Origin: Schizophyllum amplum | Taxonomy: Eukaryota > Basidiomycota > Agaricomycetes > Agaricales > Schizophyllaceae | Assembly: GCA_007026445.1 (NCBI GenBank) | Contig: VDMD01000007.1 | Location: 310,001 to 374,000 of the forward strand | Length of the DNA stretch: 64,000 nucleotides | Direction: 5' to 3' | Shown: positions 13,423-23,961 of the stretch, in pieces | Numbering within the stretch: the first letter of the stretch is position 1 | How the letters are laid out: the number at the start of each line of letters is the position of its first letter | Program-made: the position numbers and the translations under genes | Notes under the pieces: model-generated | What the model was told of the DNA's origin: nothing | Databases searched by the model: none | The model's input: only the letters and a program-made list of their open reading frames with translations

Positions 13423-14452
13423 CCTCGTCTAGCGTGGTGGAAAATACCTACCTCAATTCGCGAAAAGCTATTTTACCGGTTACTTACCGGTATGTTACCG
13501 GTAAGTTACCAGTCAGCCCTATGAAGGTCATTTGGGGCTGGTAACATTCATCACGTGACTCTCGCCGCGTGCAGCGGGACACAGCGCAAGGCTGTGGATT
13601 GCAAGCCCTCATACGCTCATGAGCTCAAGTATTAGCTATAGTCTGCATGTACATTAGTGTATATAGCACAACTCAGACTCTGATAGCAGGATGCTCAGAA
13701 ATGAGATCCCCCGCGGTCTCCCGGCAAACTCCGATCACCGTGGCCGCTCGGCGCTCGCACCTCTCAGCTCTGACATTGCCCCCCTGCGCACCTTCGAGAC
13801 AAATCAAGAAAAATAGTAGATGACTACTTAGGATAGCAGGCGTGGCCTTTGTAGTTTGCCACATGCCGCATGCTTGAATGGGAAGCATGGCAGCAGCAGA
13901 CAGCAGAGTTGCCGCAGCTTTAATCATAAACTTAAAAGCAATGACAGCAGGTACACCTTTGCTGAATGTTGTCACCCGGCGGTGGGTGCTGGCACTGGTC
14001 GTCGCTGGTTGCTGGCTGTACGCGTAATGCGCGCGACCCAAGTGCGACCGGCGCCGAGCTCAACGGAATTCACCGAGAGATGCAATTATCATTTCACTCG
14101 AAAACAGCAATCGAAAATTCAGCTGAGTACGGAGAGGGCACCAGTATATGGTGCCGTAGCGTTGGCCCTACCCCGGTACGTGGGGGACCTTGCGAAGAGA
14201 CATCGATGGTGCGCGCCAGCGCGCCGCCCGAAAATTTTGGCGCACCACCCCCGCGCGCCGGGAAGGTCACGTGCACGAGGTAACTTACCGGTAAGATACT
14301 GGTAAAATACCCCCCTGCCTGGGCGTAGCGGTAACTTACCGGTAACAAAGGGTCGGGAGGTATTTTACACCACGCTAGGGCCCTCGTCTCAAGGCATCAC
14401 ATGACCAGCACATGACCAGCTGCCACGTCAGAGTTTCGACTCTCGGCAGCCG
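13372..14452. repeat. Older repeat, interrupted by a nested insertion
   Basis: The left part (13372-13430) and the right part (14382-14452) together match one uninterrupted stretch at about 14744-14846. Shared landmarks in order are ATGGTAGT, GGGGTGGAAGC, GTCTCAAGGCATCAC and CACGTCAGAGTTTCGA. The break is exactly where the element 13431-14381 sits. Confidence 0.65.
13431..14381. mobile_element. Non-autonomous inverted-repeat element, 8-bp TSD
   Basis: A 951-bp insertion flanked by the direct repeat CCTCGTCT (13423-13430 and 14382-14389). The ends are inverted: AGCGTGGTGGAAAATACCT on the left and, read on the other strand, AGCGTGGTGTAAAATACCT ending at 14376, with five extra bases outside on the right. 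Subterminal TTACCGGTAA-type motifs occur near both ends (13473-13515 and 14280-14345). No transposase is encoded. An 8-bp duplication is what hAT elements make; the superfamily is an inference. Confidence 0.65.
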
Positions 14453-14700
14453 CATTTTACCGCCACCTTGCGCAGTCCTGCTTCCTGCCCACAGGCTTTC
14501 ATGGGATGATGGCCTTTCAGGTGCGAGACAGAAAGATGCTACACATGCCGCTGAAGACTCGCTTATGGCCTCTTGTAAGCAAAAGTGCAGCTGTCAACTT
14601 CAACCTTGAACCAAATCGTCTCTACAAAGTCCAAGACCAAAGGGCTGAAGAAGATGTATAAATTATATAATAAAAGCAGCGCAGCTGCCGCAGCTCATAT

Positions 14701-14846
14701 TGGTAGCGGGCCTTGCCGGTAACGACCGGCCTTGCTGAGTTATATGGTAGTAGGTTATGGGGTGGAAGCGAAAACGACCTTCGGCTCTGTCTCAAGGCAT
14801 CACGTGATCAACACATGACTTCAGCCACGTCAGAGTTTCGAACCTC
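14701..14846. repeat. Repeat copies: 44-bp motif and empty-site paralogue
   Basis: 14701-14744 matches 15218-15257 (TGGTAGCRGGCC... CTGAGTTAT). 14744-14846 is the uninterrupted relative of the repeat broken at 13431-14381. Confidence 0.6.
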
Positions 14847-15217
14847 GCCCGGCACTCGGACTGCCATATGGCCTTGACCTTGTGTTCGGAGCGCCTTCAG
14901 GCCTCCTGAACTAACTTGGTGATCCTAAAAGCCTCTCACAGACGCACTCACGCATAATGACAATCAATCAAACAGCGCAGACAGTGCAGAAGTACGCTGG
15001 GTTACGCTGGGTGCCCTCAGCAGGCAGTCTGGCTCGGATCCGATCCGCGACTGGCGCACCTTGAGCGCGCGCAATACACGTGCAAATGTTCCCAGAGATC
15101 TCCTTTGCATCATCGGGCTAGCTCGCGGCTCTACTATACATTTCATTGGACGATCTCGAGGTCGGGCCCAAATTATCAAGTTCAAACCTCTTGAAAAAGA
15201 TATTGATTTATGTAGAA

Positions 15218-15257
15218 TGGTAGCAGGCCCTGCCGTGCAACGGCCCTTCTGAGTTAT
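15218..15257. repeat. Second copy of the 44-bp motif
   Basis: Degenerate copy of 14701-14744, ending 38 bp from the tRNA-Ala 3' end. It may mark an old insertion beside the tRNA gene. Confidence 0.5.
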
Positions 15258-15295
15258 TGTTTGAGAGAAAAAGATAGGAATCGGCACTGCTATCA

Positions 15296-15376
15296 TGGAC
15301 ACTGTGGGATTTGAACCCACGACCTCACGCAATCGTGTCATGCGAAGCGTGCGCGCTACCCCTGTGCCAAGCGCCC
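15296..15376 (-). tRNA. tRNA-Ala (anticodon CGC) with 9-nt intron
   Basis: An 81-nt gene on the minus strand. The acceptor stem GGGCGCT pairs with AGTGTCC with two G-U pairs, and the discriminator is A. The T arm GTGGG-TTCAAAT-CCCAC is perfect. The D arm has one mismatch. The anticodon stem CACGC/GCGTG closes only if about 9 nt (15332-15340) are removed after position 37, giving loop TTCGCAT with anticodon CGC at 15342-15344. An intron directly after position 37 is the canonical eukaryotic site. No CCA is encoded, as expected. Confidence 0.9.
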
Positions 15377-15602
15377 ATGATATGCGTTCACACTAACGGC
15401 AAGATAACAGCGGCCATCTGACAACCACCAGTCTCTCGCTGCCTGCATTATATTACACCTGTATTACACTCGACGGATCATCAAGTTCTAGTCGTGGTAC
15501 TCATGCATATACAGTGATCGTAATACAGCAGCTTGATGCATCCAGTATCCCGTTAGTTATATAGACGGTTGAAATCAAAACTTCAGTCCTGTCTGAGCCT
15601 CA

Positions 15603-16772
15603 TCATGAGTCGCTCTCCGCTCCCTCTTCGTCGTCCTCGTCCGCGTACGGATCTCGACCCTCCCCGCCGTTCCATTGGCGCTCCCAGAGAGCGGTACCAT
15701 TGGTCTGGTCAGGAGGGACGCCTAGCACGCTTCGTGCTCGATGCAGACGCGTGAGCAGTGACTGCCGCTCGTCAAGCAGACCATTGATGTAATCGATCGC
15801 TATTTCCAGTCAGCTTGAGTATCAAACAGTGTACTTAAGATGTACTCACTCTTCGCAAGGACGACGTTCTCGCTGCGTGGCCCCGCGCGTCCGTCAATCT
15901 TCTCGCCGTCGATTATCTTGCTCTTACTCCGAGTGCTGCCCTCCTTCTTCGAGTCCTTTTTGCCTATTCACACAGCCTCGTCAGCCGCGCTCTCGTTAGG
16001 CGCAAGTAAGGTAGGACACACCCTCTCGCGCAGCAGCTTGCTCCTCCGCGGCGATCGCCTCCCGAAGGGCAGGCACCGTCTCACAGAGCGCCTCGTAGCC
16101 GCGGCGTATGTTCGCGCGCCGCTTCTGCTCGCTCTGGATATGGTTCGCCTTCTTCTGCGAGGGTGTGAGCAGCGCGGCATCGCCCTTCGGAGGACCGGCG
16201 ACGGCGCCCGCGCGCGACTTCTGGGCTTTCGGCTTGCGCTTCCCAGACGCGGCCCGCGTCTTGGGCGCTGCGGGAACAGGAGGCTCGGGAGACAGAGATG
16301 TATACGTAGAAGAGGGGACATCGGGAGGACTTCGCCGCTGCCGCTTCCTCGGGCCGGGCGCCTCTCCGCCTGTGGGCGATGGGCGGGTAGGAGGCGGGGG
16401 ATCGTGGACGTTACCGTATGCGCCGCTGAACTGGCTCGGTGGGAAGGAAGTGGAGTGCGGATGTGTGTGCGAGGGACCCGCGCCAGAGGTCTGCAGCGGA
16501 TAGCTGAACTGGTGCGAGAGTTGAGGAGGTGGCGGGTGATGCTGCATCTGCTGGATCTTCTGGAGGATGGGGTGGTCGGTATGCGCATGAGCCATGGGGA
16601 TGCGCGGACGGTAGCCCGAGCGGTACATGGGGTCACTAAGGGAGGCCCCGGCATCGGCAAGAGACATCAAGTCCTTGGTGGCCTGCGTGAGTGCCTCGCG
16701 ATCCTTCGGGGGCGGCGGGACAGCGTGCGGGTCCGTGGAACCCCAGGGCTGGAAGAAGGGGTCGCCGTTCAT
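15603..16772 (-). CDS. bHLH transcription factor
   Basis: Nuclear DNA-binding protein of about 380 residues. The N-terminal half is low complexity, rich in P/S/H, with KRQRR and GKRKPKAQKSR as nuclear-localisation-like stretches. The basic region and helix 1 read KKANHIQSEQKRRANIRRGYEALCETVPAL in two pieces around HIQSEQKRR (the H-x3-E-x-KRR contact pattern for E-boxes). Helix 2 is ENVVLAKTIDYINGLLDER. Between them is an unusually long, charged loop (KKDSKKEGSTRSKSKIIDG...) spanning introns. The C-terminus is acidic. The start chosen is the ATG at 16772 (MNGDPFFQPWG); frames further upstream look like 5' leader. A large inverted-repeat element starts about 200 bp upstream. The specific orthologue is not identified. 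Confidence 0.8.
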
Positions 16773-16977
16773 GATGATGGTGTATACTTGTTCGTCGTTG
16801 CCAGCGTTGCTCAAGCCTTGTCGTCGTCGTCGCGCGTCGCGGGGAGCGCGTCTTGCTTGTCGTCGATCGTCGCCGTGAAGATGAACGTGAAAACGAGGAT
16901 ACGAGCCGCGGGCGTCATTGGCCCTCACGTGGCGCACGTGGCTAATTTACCTTCCAAAGTTCAAAGTTCCCATCTGA

Positions 16978-19900
16978 CACAGGGGGCAAAGTTACGGACC
17001 GCAAAGGCTTTGCGGTGTTTAAAACCGCGAGTCCACCGCGAGGGCCGCCTCGAGGCAAAGGCATGGCAGAGAAGGTCACGTGTTACCGCTCAGCTCAGCG
17101 TCCACTGTCCAGCAGCTTGCCTCAGACGACATATGTAAGGTCTGGCGTAACAGATCTAGTCTCAAGGGGGTCACGGCATCCCACTGCTATGGTGAGTTCG
17201 AAAATGGGGCACAAAAGCCCCTCGTACGCTCACGCTCACGTACGGCGTGGTGAATAGGGCCCCAGTCCGAACCAAACCCGCCGGCAAAGTCCAGTGGACG
17301 ATCCCTCGCACCCCTTGCTTCCTATTCTCAGCACCTCGTACTCTCGCTCCGTCCACATTGTCTTTTATTATACTATTTTCAACTTGCCCTTGCGCGTGCT
17401 GGCTTGGTGCTGGCTGCCTCATTCACCCAATCCTCTGAGATTCCTCTCAATGATTACTCTCTCTCTCCCTCTCCCTCTCCTCCTCTTCCTTCCTTCATCC
17501 CCTCCCACTCACCCCGTCCTGCCCCTCTTAACGTGCGTAAAATCTTTGTAGCGTCCTCATTGGCGGCGATGTTGAACTCGGTGCCGGAAAGCTCGACCTC
17601 GTTGTTGGGAAGTGGAACGGAATTCTAGGTCCGCTCGTTGGCAAGCTCGCCGTCGCGAACCTTGACGCGAGCTTGGCATCAACCATCAACCAAAGCGAGC
17701 TCGCCACTAAGAAGCTCGAAGGGTCACCGCATCGAGCTCACAGGCCGCGAACTCGCCCGTCGGGCAGCTCGTGCAGGTCGCTGGGAAGCTCGCTGTTGCA
17801 ACGGGAAACACGACGTTGAACGGCGAGCAGCGGCTGGAAGTTCGACGGTAAGCCCGAAGCAAGCAATGGCAGATGTGTAGCTTGTTCTCGATGGCGTCGT
17901 GGAACTGGCCCTCGCGAGCGGCTGACGGCGGGCAGCCCATGCGATCTCGTGGCTGGGAAACGCCGCCGGGGACTCCTCGTGGAGGAACTCGCCGCTGAGT
18001 AACTCGTCGCGACCTTGCTGCTGGGACACCTGACGCGACATCGACCTCTGGAAGCTCGATGCCTCTCGCAGCTGAGAAGCTCAACGCGAGGCTCATGAGT
18101 CATCGCTCTGGGGAACTCGGCCGCCGCTGCCAGGAATCATAACATCGAGCAGCGGCGGAAAGCTCATTGCGAACTCTCTGTCAGTAAACTCGCCTATGTG
18201 ATACTCTAACTCTCTCTCCGTCCACTGTTGCCCGCCTTCCAAAATCTAAGCTCGCCCTCGCGCCTCTGGAAGCTCAACGCTAACTGGGAAGCTTGACATC
18301 CTCTCGCTGTCGAGAAGCACATTGCGGGAAAGTCGCCGCCGAGGAGGCCACCTCCTCGCCCCTGGGAACTCGCCATTGAATATTTATATCGAACAGTCGA
18401 GAGACCACCGTCGATGAGCTCGTTGCAGACTTACTACTGGGAAGCTCGAGGAGAAGCGACGCAACCTTGCTGTCGTGAAGACCAATGTGAACTCAATGTT
18501 GGGAAGCTCGCTGCGAACTTGCCGGGGAACGCACCGTCACCGGCGGCGTCGGAGGCTGGACGCGAAGCTTGCTGCTGCAAAGAAGTTGCCGCGAAGCTCG
18601 ACATCGTCGGCCGTCGCGGCGGAAAGTACAGCGCAATCTCGCCGCTGGAAAGCTTGAGGGGAAGCTCGCGGCGGCGGGCAACTCGCCCGCCCTTCAGCAA
18701 TGACTATGCCTCGCCTCGCCCTTGCCCCGTCGCCACCAGTGAAACTCGATGGCGACTCACGGTGGCGGAAGCTCTTTCACAGCCCGCCGCCGAATAGTTT
18801 GACACCCACCCTCTGTGCAGGCTTGAGACTTGCCGCAAAACGCCCTGCCACTCTATAGCTTGCCGCTGGAAAGCTCGCCTTGCCCCTCAAATATAGGCCG
18901 GCCCGATTGACTCGACGGCAAGTAAGGGCGAGAAACTCAATGGGATATGGAAGCTCATTGCCTCACCGCTGGGAAGCTCGATGGCGAGCAGTGGGGATCC
19001 TGGGAGCCTCGATGGGAAGCTCGGCGGCGAGCTGCGGCGAAAAGCTCGCCATCGGGAAGCTTGATCGGAAGCCCGGCGCTGGGGCGCGCTCGGAGAACGC
19101 TCACCTCTGGTAACCTGGATGGCGAGTGAGGGCCGCGTGGGAAGCTCGACGCCGTCGAGAAAGTCTTACTTAGCCTCGGGAGCTCGCCTCCGGGGCGGGA
19201 AGCTTGTCGAGGAGCTCAACAGCAAGCAGCGGCGTGTATCTCGGAGAGAGCCCGATGCGACCTCGCCGTCACAATGGTAAACTCGCGACCTCGCCTCACA
19301 CTCAGCGACACCAATGTCGCAAATGCGACGCAAACTCGCCACGGACGTGAGGCTTGCCGCCGGACGCATGCTCCTCATCAGAAGCCGCTAGGGGCTGACT
19401 CGCTTCGCCTCCCGCGAACTTGCCGCTATGTAAGTTTGATCATCTCTTAGCTCGAGGGGCAGCTCGATTTAGGCTCGAGCTTCGAGGGGAAGCTCTAGTA
19501 CGCCCCGCCTAAAGCTCGCGTCGTCGGCAGCCTCTATGCTGGTGAACCCACCGCCTCCTACTCACGAACTCGCCATTTGGAAGCTCGCCGGCGGGGGAAA
19601 CTAGACGCAGGGAAGCTCGCCTTTGGAAAGCTCGCGAGTCGCGAGCTTGCTGCTGGGAAAATCACCTCGACAAGCTCGTTGTCTACTAGCCCATGCTCGA
19701 AGCTCAGGATGATTGCTCGCCGTCGAGAAGCTCGACCTGCTGTAGTCGCGTACGGGAAGCTCAACGTCACTTCGCTGTCCGGGCCCCGAACTCGCTGCCG
19801 CCGCAAGATGTTGAGCGATACGGCGAACAGTGGTGGGAATATCGCTTCAAAGCAAGTTCAAAGGGAGGAAAGGCCTCCCTCTCTCGCTGGGGCACCCCGT

Positions 19901-20364
19901 CGCCGGGAAGCTTCATAAGAGGTGGGAAGCGAGGGCTCGGCGGCAGGAGGTTTGACTTCGCTCGCTGTTTGATGGGGAGCTCGAGTCGGATGAAGAGTCT
20001 GCCAGGTTTGATGTGCGTGACTGAGTGAGTAATGAAGGAAGAAAGATATGCGTTCGCGATGCGATATGGATCACGCTATGCTATCTACTGCTCAATTTGG
20101 TGTACTTTGAGGCGCTCAGGAGTCAGGGTGCAAATAATAACAGTTACTGTAAATTCGCCGCGCAAAATTGTCGCTGGCGGGAATTGCCGGGATACTTAGT
20201 ACTCACACATGGGCGCAAGCATTTGTGGCGTGCCTACAGTCCACTGCGTGATTTTCGGAAGCCCAATGGAAGCCTCGCGTTCGCCTCGTTGCTGTGACTC
20301 TCGCGGTCAACTCGCGGTTTCAAACACCGCAAAGGCTTTGCGGTCCTTGACTTTGCCCCCTGTG
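16978..20364. mobile_element. 3.4-kb terminal-inverted-repeat element
   Basis: Terminal inverted repeats of 65 bp lie at 16978-17042 and 20300-20364 and differ at six positions. Both begin CACAGGGGGCAAAGT. Each carries an internal palindrome ACCGCAAAGSCTTTGCGGT (16998-17016 and 20326-20344). The trinucleotide TGA abuts both ends (16975-16977 and 20365-20367), a possible 3-bp target duplication. CAC ends and 3-bp duplications recall CACTA-type elements, but this is inference. No transposase can be read inside; most of the interior is a degenerate GAAGCTCG array. The element looks non-autonomous. Confidence 0.7.
17560..19990. repeat. Degenerate GGGAAGCTCG-based array
   Basis: Short blocks with the core GGGAAGCTCG recur at irregular spacing, alternating with CG-rich spacers. 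By eye at least a dozen exact GAAGCTCG copies lie on the + strand (for example near 17781, 18049, 18449, 18504, 18595, 18971, 19014, 19140, 19579, 19613, 19728), with many one-base variants such as GAAACTCG or GAACTCG. No reading frame runs through the array. Confidence 0.75.
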
Positions 20365-20598
20365 TGAGCCGGTTGGACTCTGCCAGCGGCGGCGGTTCAC
20401 TAGCGCTCATCACCAGCTCAGTGGAGCTGCCATACAATTAATACCAAGACGACCTCAGACGCTTTGTAGAGTGAACATCCTAAGTACTGATGTGAAATAG
20501 GTACGTATGCACAGCGCCATCGGCCTGCATCGCAGCGGCACTGTATATAGCAGCTAGATCTAATTCAAGTTGAACTTTGACGAGCGCGTGCCGCGGAT

Positions 20599-21267
20599 TC
20601 ACCGGGAGATACCGAGGTATTCAGAAACTTGTCGCCGGAGTTCATCAGTCTCTTGGACCTCCCGCTCGGTCTCCTTGGTGCGCATGTAACGTATACACCT
20701 CAAGGATCTAGCGACTTCCAGCTTTCCTTCGTTGAGGGCAGCCATCTCTTTTTTGAGATCACCTATCTGGCCGTCCTTGTCGTCGATTTGCATATCCTGA
20801 AGGTCTTTGTGTGCCCGCTGCAACCTCTCCGTGATGGTATCCGCTGACGGTTCAAGAGGCTGCAGCTGGCGCTGCAACTGCACCTTCGCGCCCTCGACCG
20901 CTGCGAGCTCAGCTGTCGTTATGATCATCTCATCTTTGAGTGAGCGATTGTAGTCGATGGTGTTACTCGCTGGCGGGGCCCGCCCGCCTGAGAGTAGAGC
21001 GGTGATATTGGAGGTTGGATGCCGTCCTGAAATGTCGATACATGAGATATGGCGTAACGGTGTGTGGCTGAAGCCATACTCACTATAGTGAGCCAAAACA
21101 GCCTGTCTGACGGCAGCTCTTGAGCCGTCACGTACCTTCTGGCGACGAGACGTGACGGCCGCCGTACAGATGGCGCAGGCAACGACGCAGCCGATGCCGA
21201 TGATGATGAGGAAGCCAACGGGGAGGAAGACACGGATAGTCCAAAGATTGGACGAGATGACTCTCAT
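20599..21267 (-). CDS. Hypothetical membrane-anchored coiled-coil protein 1
   Basis: I do not recognise a family. A likely intron (GTGAGT to TTTCAG, 57 bp, near 21025-21085) gives about 203 residues. The N-terminus has one strong membrane segment, VFLPVGFLIIIGIGCVVACA, followed by a basic SRRQK stop-transfer. The C-terminal half is heptad-like and charged (EGAKVQLQRQLQPLEPSAD, KDGQIGDLKKEMAALNEGK, ETDELRRQVSEYLG), predicting a coiled coil. This suggests a single-pass or signal-anchored protein with a long cytoplasmic or lumenal stalk. It is divergently arranged with the next protein of the same plan (start 22139). Function cannot be assigned. Confidence 0.6.
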   Translation of the reverse strand: MRVISSNLWTIRVFLPVGFLIIIGIGCVVACAICTAAVTSRRQKVRDGSRAAVRQAVLAHYSEYGFSHTPLRHISCIDISGRHPTSNITALLSGGRAPPASNTIDYNRSLKDEMIITTAELAAVEGAKVQLQRQLQPLEPSADTITERLQRAHKDLQDMQIDDKDGQIGDLKKEMAALNEGKLEVARSLRCIRYMRTKETEREVQETDELRRQVSEYLGISR

Positions 21268-22138
21268 GGTGAGCGCACGGAAAGATTGGAGGGCAGCCTG
21301 GTCACTGGAGGGGCAAAGGCGACGACAGCAGGAAATACCTTCGCGATCTCGTCGGTACTCAGTATAAGTACGCTAGAGCGGTTCTTTCCATAATTGTAGA
21401 AGGGACTGGACCATACGATCGCTTGATCCAATGGTGATACGGGGAGTCGAGTAACGAGCGGAGTGCGGCGACACCGTGATGGAAGAAAGAGGAAACAAGG
21501 GAAATACCGGATGCGGACGCGTGTTCCATTGTCCTGCTTTCGGAGTTGTCACATTGTCCGTGACTGTCACGACGTTCTCGGCAAAACTCCTGGACTCTTC
21601 CTCGTCTCTTACATTCGTTCATTCGGACATAAACTTATATGTCTCTGGTACGCAAGCTGCCTTCCGGCTGTGCCGCGCATCCACACCACTGCTTTGTTCT
21701 TGCCAGTCACATGTTCTTGGTCCATCCTGTGCGGTGACACGAAGAAGGCCAAAAACACGGACCCATCCCCCTTCTTCGATGGTCCCACACACGCTTCTTC
21801 GTGATCTTTTGGCCTGCGTTGCACATGGCACTCAACTGTCACTGATGGCCGCACGGACGGCATGCCCCTTGGGCGCCTCCGCCTCCTTTAGCGCTGTGAC
21901 CACAAAGGACCAAGCTCCCAATCCGGAAGCTGTTATGCCACCGCGCCGCGTAATTGTTATCGTCTTTTGTCCCCCGGCTTACCTCATGACTGATCTTTCC
22001 GTAGAAGGTAACAATAAGCGCTGGCCTTTATAAACGGCGGTGCTTTGGGCGTTGTCCCCTACCTACTTCTTCCTTCCACACCATCGCACTTGCACGCCCT
22101 ACGTAGTCTCAGTGCGACTCCCCATTACTCGCATCAGC
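21268..22138. other. Divergent promoter region of two coiled-coil genes
   Basis: 871 bp between two divergent genes with the same domain plan. A TATA box for the rightward gene is at 22029. The open frames inside have no supporting features. Confidence 0.5.
22029..22034 (+). promoter_or_regulatory. TATA box of coiled-coil gene 2
   Basis: TATAAA lies 110 bp upstream of the ATG at 22139 and is followed by a pyrimidine-rich leader. Confidence 0.55.
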
Positions 22139-23174
22139 ATGTTCTTCATCTGCATCCTCCTCTTCATGAGCCTCTTCGAAAGCGTGGACCTTTCGGTCCT
22201 CAGCGAGATCCCTTTGACCACCTTCCTCCTCAACATCACCTCCATCATCGGCTTCATCCACGCTGCCAATGTCACCCTTGTCTACCTGTCAGGATTCGTG
22301 GCCAAACACTTTACTGGCGCAACACGGTCTCCCGCCCCCACCCCCGCTCCCGCTCGTGATCCACCAGATGTTGCGAACGCACCATCAAGCATCACGTCGG
22401 ATAGGGTCGACCAGATGGAAGCACATGGTGAGTGCCTTCTGAGTAAACCTCGTTCCGCGTTGACTCTTTCCTCTTCCTCTAGCAGGCTTCCCCGACGTCG
22501 TCGTTAACGTCCGCGACCTTGACGACCTGCTCAGCTGGGCCCAGCAAGTTGAACACGAGAACCACCTCCTTACCAGGATCCTCCTTCTACTCGACAGCGA
22601 GAACAGGCAGCTCAAGGGCGACCGAAGCTCGCTCGAGGGCCTGTACGAACGGGCCAAGAGTAAGATCGCGACGCTCCGCGGCGAGATCATCCAGCTGGCC
22701 ACAAACTCCCAGAGCGTCATCCGCGGCCTTGAGAACGAGAAGGCCAACCTCACCCGGAACTTGCAGCACGCGAACCGGTACAACAGATTCAGTCACCAAC
22801 GCACCGACCACCTTGTTAGCGAAGTAGCCGCCTTGAAAGCGAAGCTTGTCTTCGCCCAGAACGACCTCGCCGCATCCGAAGCCCGCGAACGTGACAACGA
22901 GGCAGAAATGCGCGCTATCGAGGCTGAACGCGCAGCTTGGGCTGCTGAGCGTTCAGTCCGCAACTGCGCCGATTTGGACCGCGACCGCGTCATCAAGGAC
23001 CTCGAAGACAAAGTCGAGCTTCGCGATCGCGTCACTACCGATCTTCGCGCCAAGCTCAAGACCGCTCGCACCCAGAACATCGAGTTGACCGCGAAGATGT
23101 TACAGTCCATGCACGAGAACCTGCACCCGCTCAAGACGTGCCCTTCCTCCAAGCCTCGCCTTCATGTCTTGTAA
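22139..23174 (+). CDS. Hypothetical membrane-anchored coiled-coil protein 2
   Basis: No known family recognised. Two exons, 22139-22427 and 22496-23174, join in phase (CAT G|GC TTC) to give about 320 residues. The N-terminus has two hydrophobic stretches: MFFICILLFMSLFESVDLSV, and FLLNITSIIGFIHAANVTLV running into YLSGFVA. A Pro/Ala-rich linker follows. The rest is a long coiled coil with regular heptads (LLDSENRQLKGDRSSLEGL, VSEVAALKAKLVFAQNDLAA, VIKDLEDKVELRDRVTTDLR). The plan matches the divergent neighbour (20599-21267) and the 698-residue protein at 26649-28745, although I see no clear sequence identity between them. A TATA box precedes the gene. Function unknown; a tether or scaffold on a membrane is plausible. 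Confidence 0.7.
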
Positions 23175-23627
23175 ATTCCCGCAACCCTCACCCATTCCCA
23201 CCCCTCCATCATCACATTGGACCAACGCTAGACGGTACGAGATCGCTGCGGCTGCTGTCCGTCTCTCTGACCTCGTTCAACAGCGCTGCTGTATCCTCCT
23301 AGTCAGGCAACTCCTCACAATCCCAGCGCTATGCAGCGAGCTCACATGATTGTCCTTTCCATCTGACGCACCGCGTTGCGCAACATCAACTAGCCGCCGC
23401 CGCTCATCGAACCGCGCGATGTCCAACCTGCCCCTACGCAAAGCGTAATGCCGCGAACCATTTTCTCAATCGACATGCGACCTCATCACCCGGGACCCAT
23501 GCCCGAGTAACTTCAAGGGCGCATTCTTCCTCTAGATCAACACACCAAACAATCTCCACCGCTCCCTGCCTCTGTGTCATATCACGCATCCATGGCCTAG
23601 TGGAAATACCCCCTCGGATCGTTTGAG

Positions 23628-23731
23628 CGACGAGGCGCTGCCAATGTGCAGACCTGGCCTTTGGGCCAGGGTGGTACCGGGTTCAGTCTTGCGCCCGGGG
23701 GCTATAAGGATGGACGGGCGTTCGTCGAGGG
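23628..23731. ncRNA. Candidate structured element, copy 1
   Basis: 104-nt core, nearly identical to 23962-24066. It can fold as a closed multi-branch structure: outer stem CGACGA/TCGTCG, hairpin CTGC/GCAG, hairpin CCTGGCC-TTTG-GGCCAGG and hairpin CCGGG/CCCGG. Upstream at 23593-23603 TGGCCTAGTGG matches a Pol III A-box consensus. Transcription and strand are not shown by sequence alone. Confidence 0.35.
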
Positions 23732-23961
23732 CAAACCTTGGCCAGCGCCCGTAGGCAGGATTCGGTCCGCGTGCTCGTGCAGAGGGTGAGTCCGGCTTGT
23801 TCTTGTTTACCCTGGCGGGATCCTGACGATCACCCACAGTGATGTACGGCGCCCGCCGTGCATAGACCTCGCGAGCCCGCCTTGAGAGCGGTTCCTTCTC
23901 TGCTCCTGAGCTACGTGCCGCATCCATAGTCTATTCTCTACCCCCTCGCATCGACCCATGC

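Larger units (their letters stand above)
14390..15295. other. Repeat-rich intergenic stretch before tRNA
   Basis: This contains the uninterrupted repeat copy 14744-14846 and a 44-bp motif at 14701-14744 that recurs at 15218-15257. No coding feature is supported. Confidence 0.5.

Noticed and set aside
13673..14041. 122-codon open frame on - strand
   Set aside because: Lies inside the nested non-autonomous element; no transposase or other motif.
15840..17138. 432-codon open frame on + strand
   Set aside because: Antisense to the bHLH gene and running into the terminal inverted repeat; arginine-rich composition typical of a GC-rich shadow frame.
17560..19990. Possible CRISPR-like or satellite array
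   Set aside because: Repeat cores are about 10 bp, degenerate and irregularly spaced; the genome is eukaryotic.
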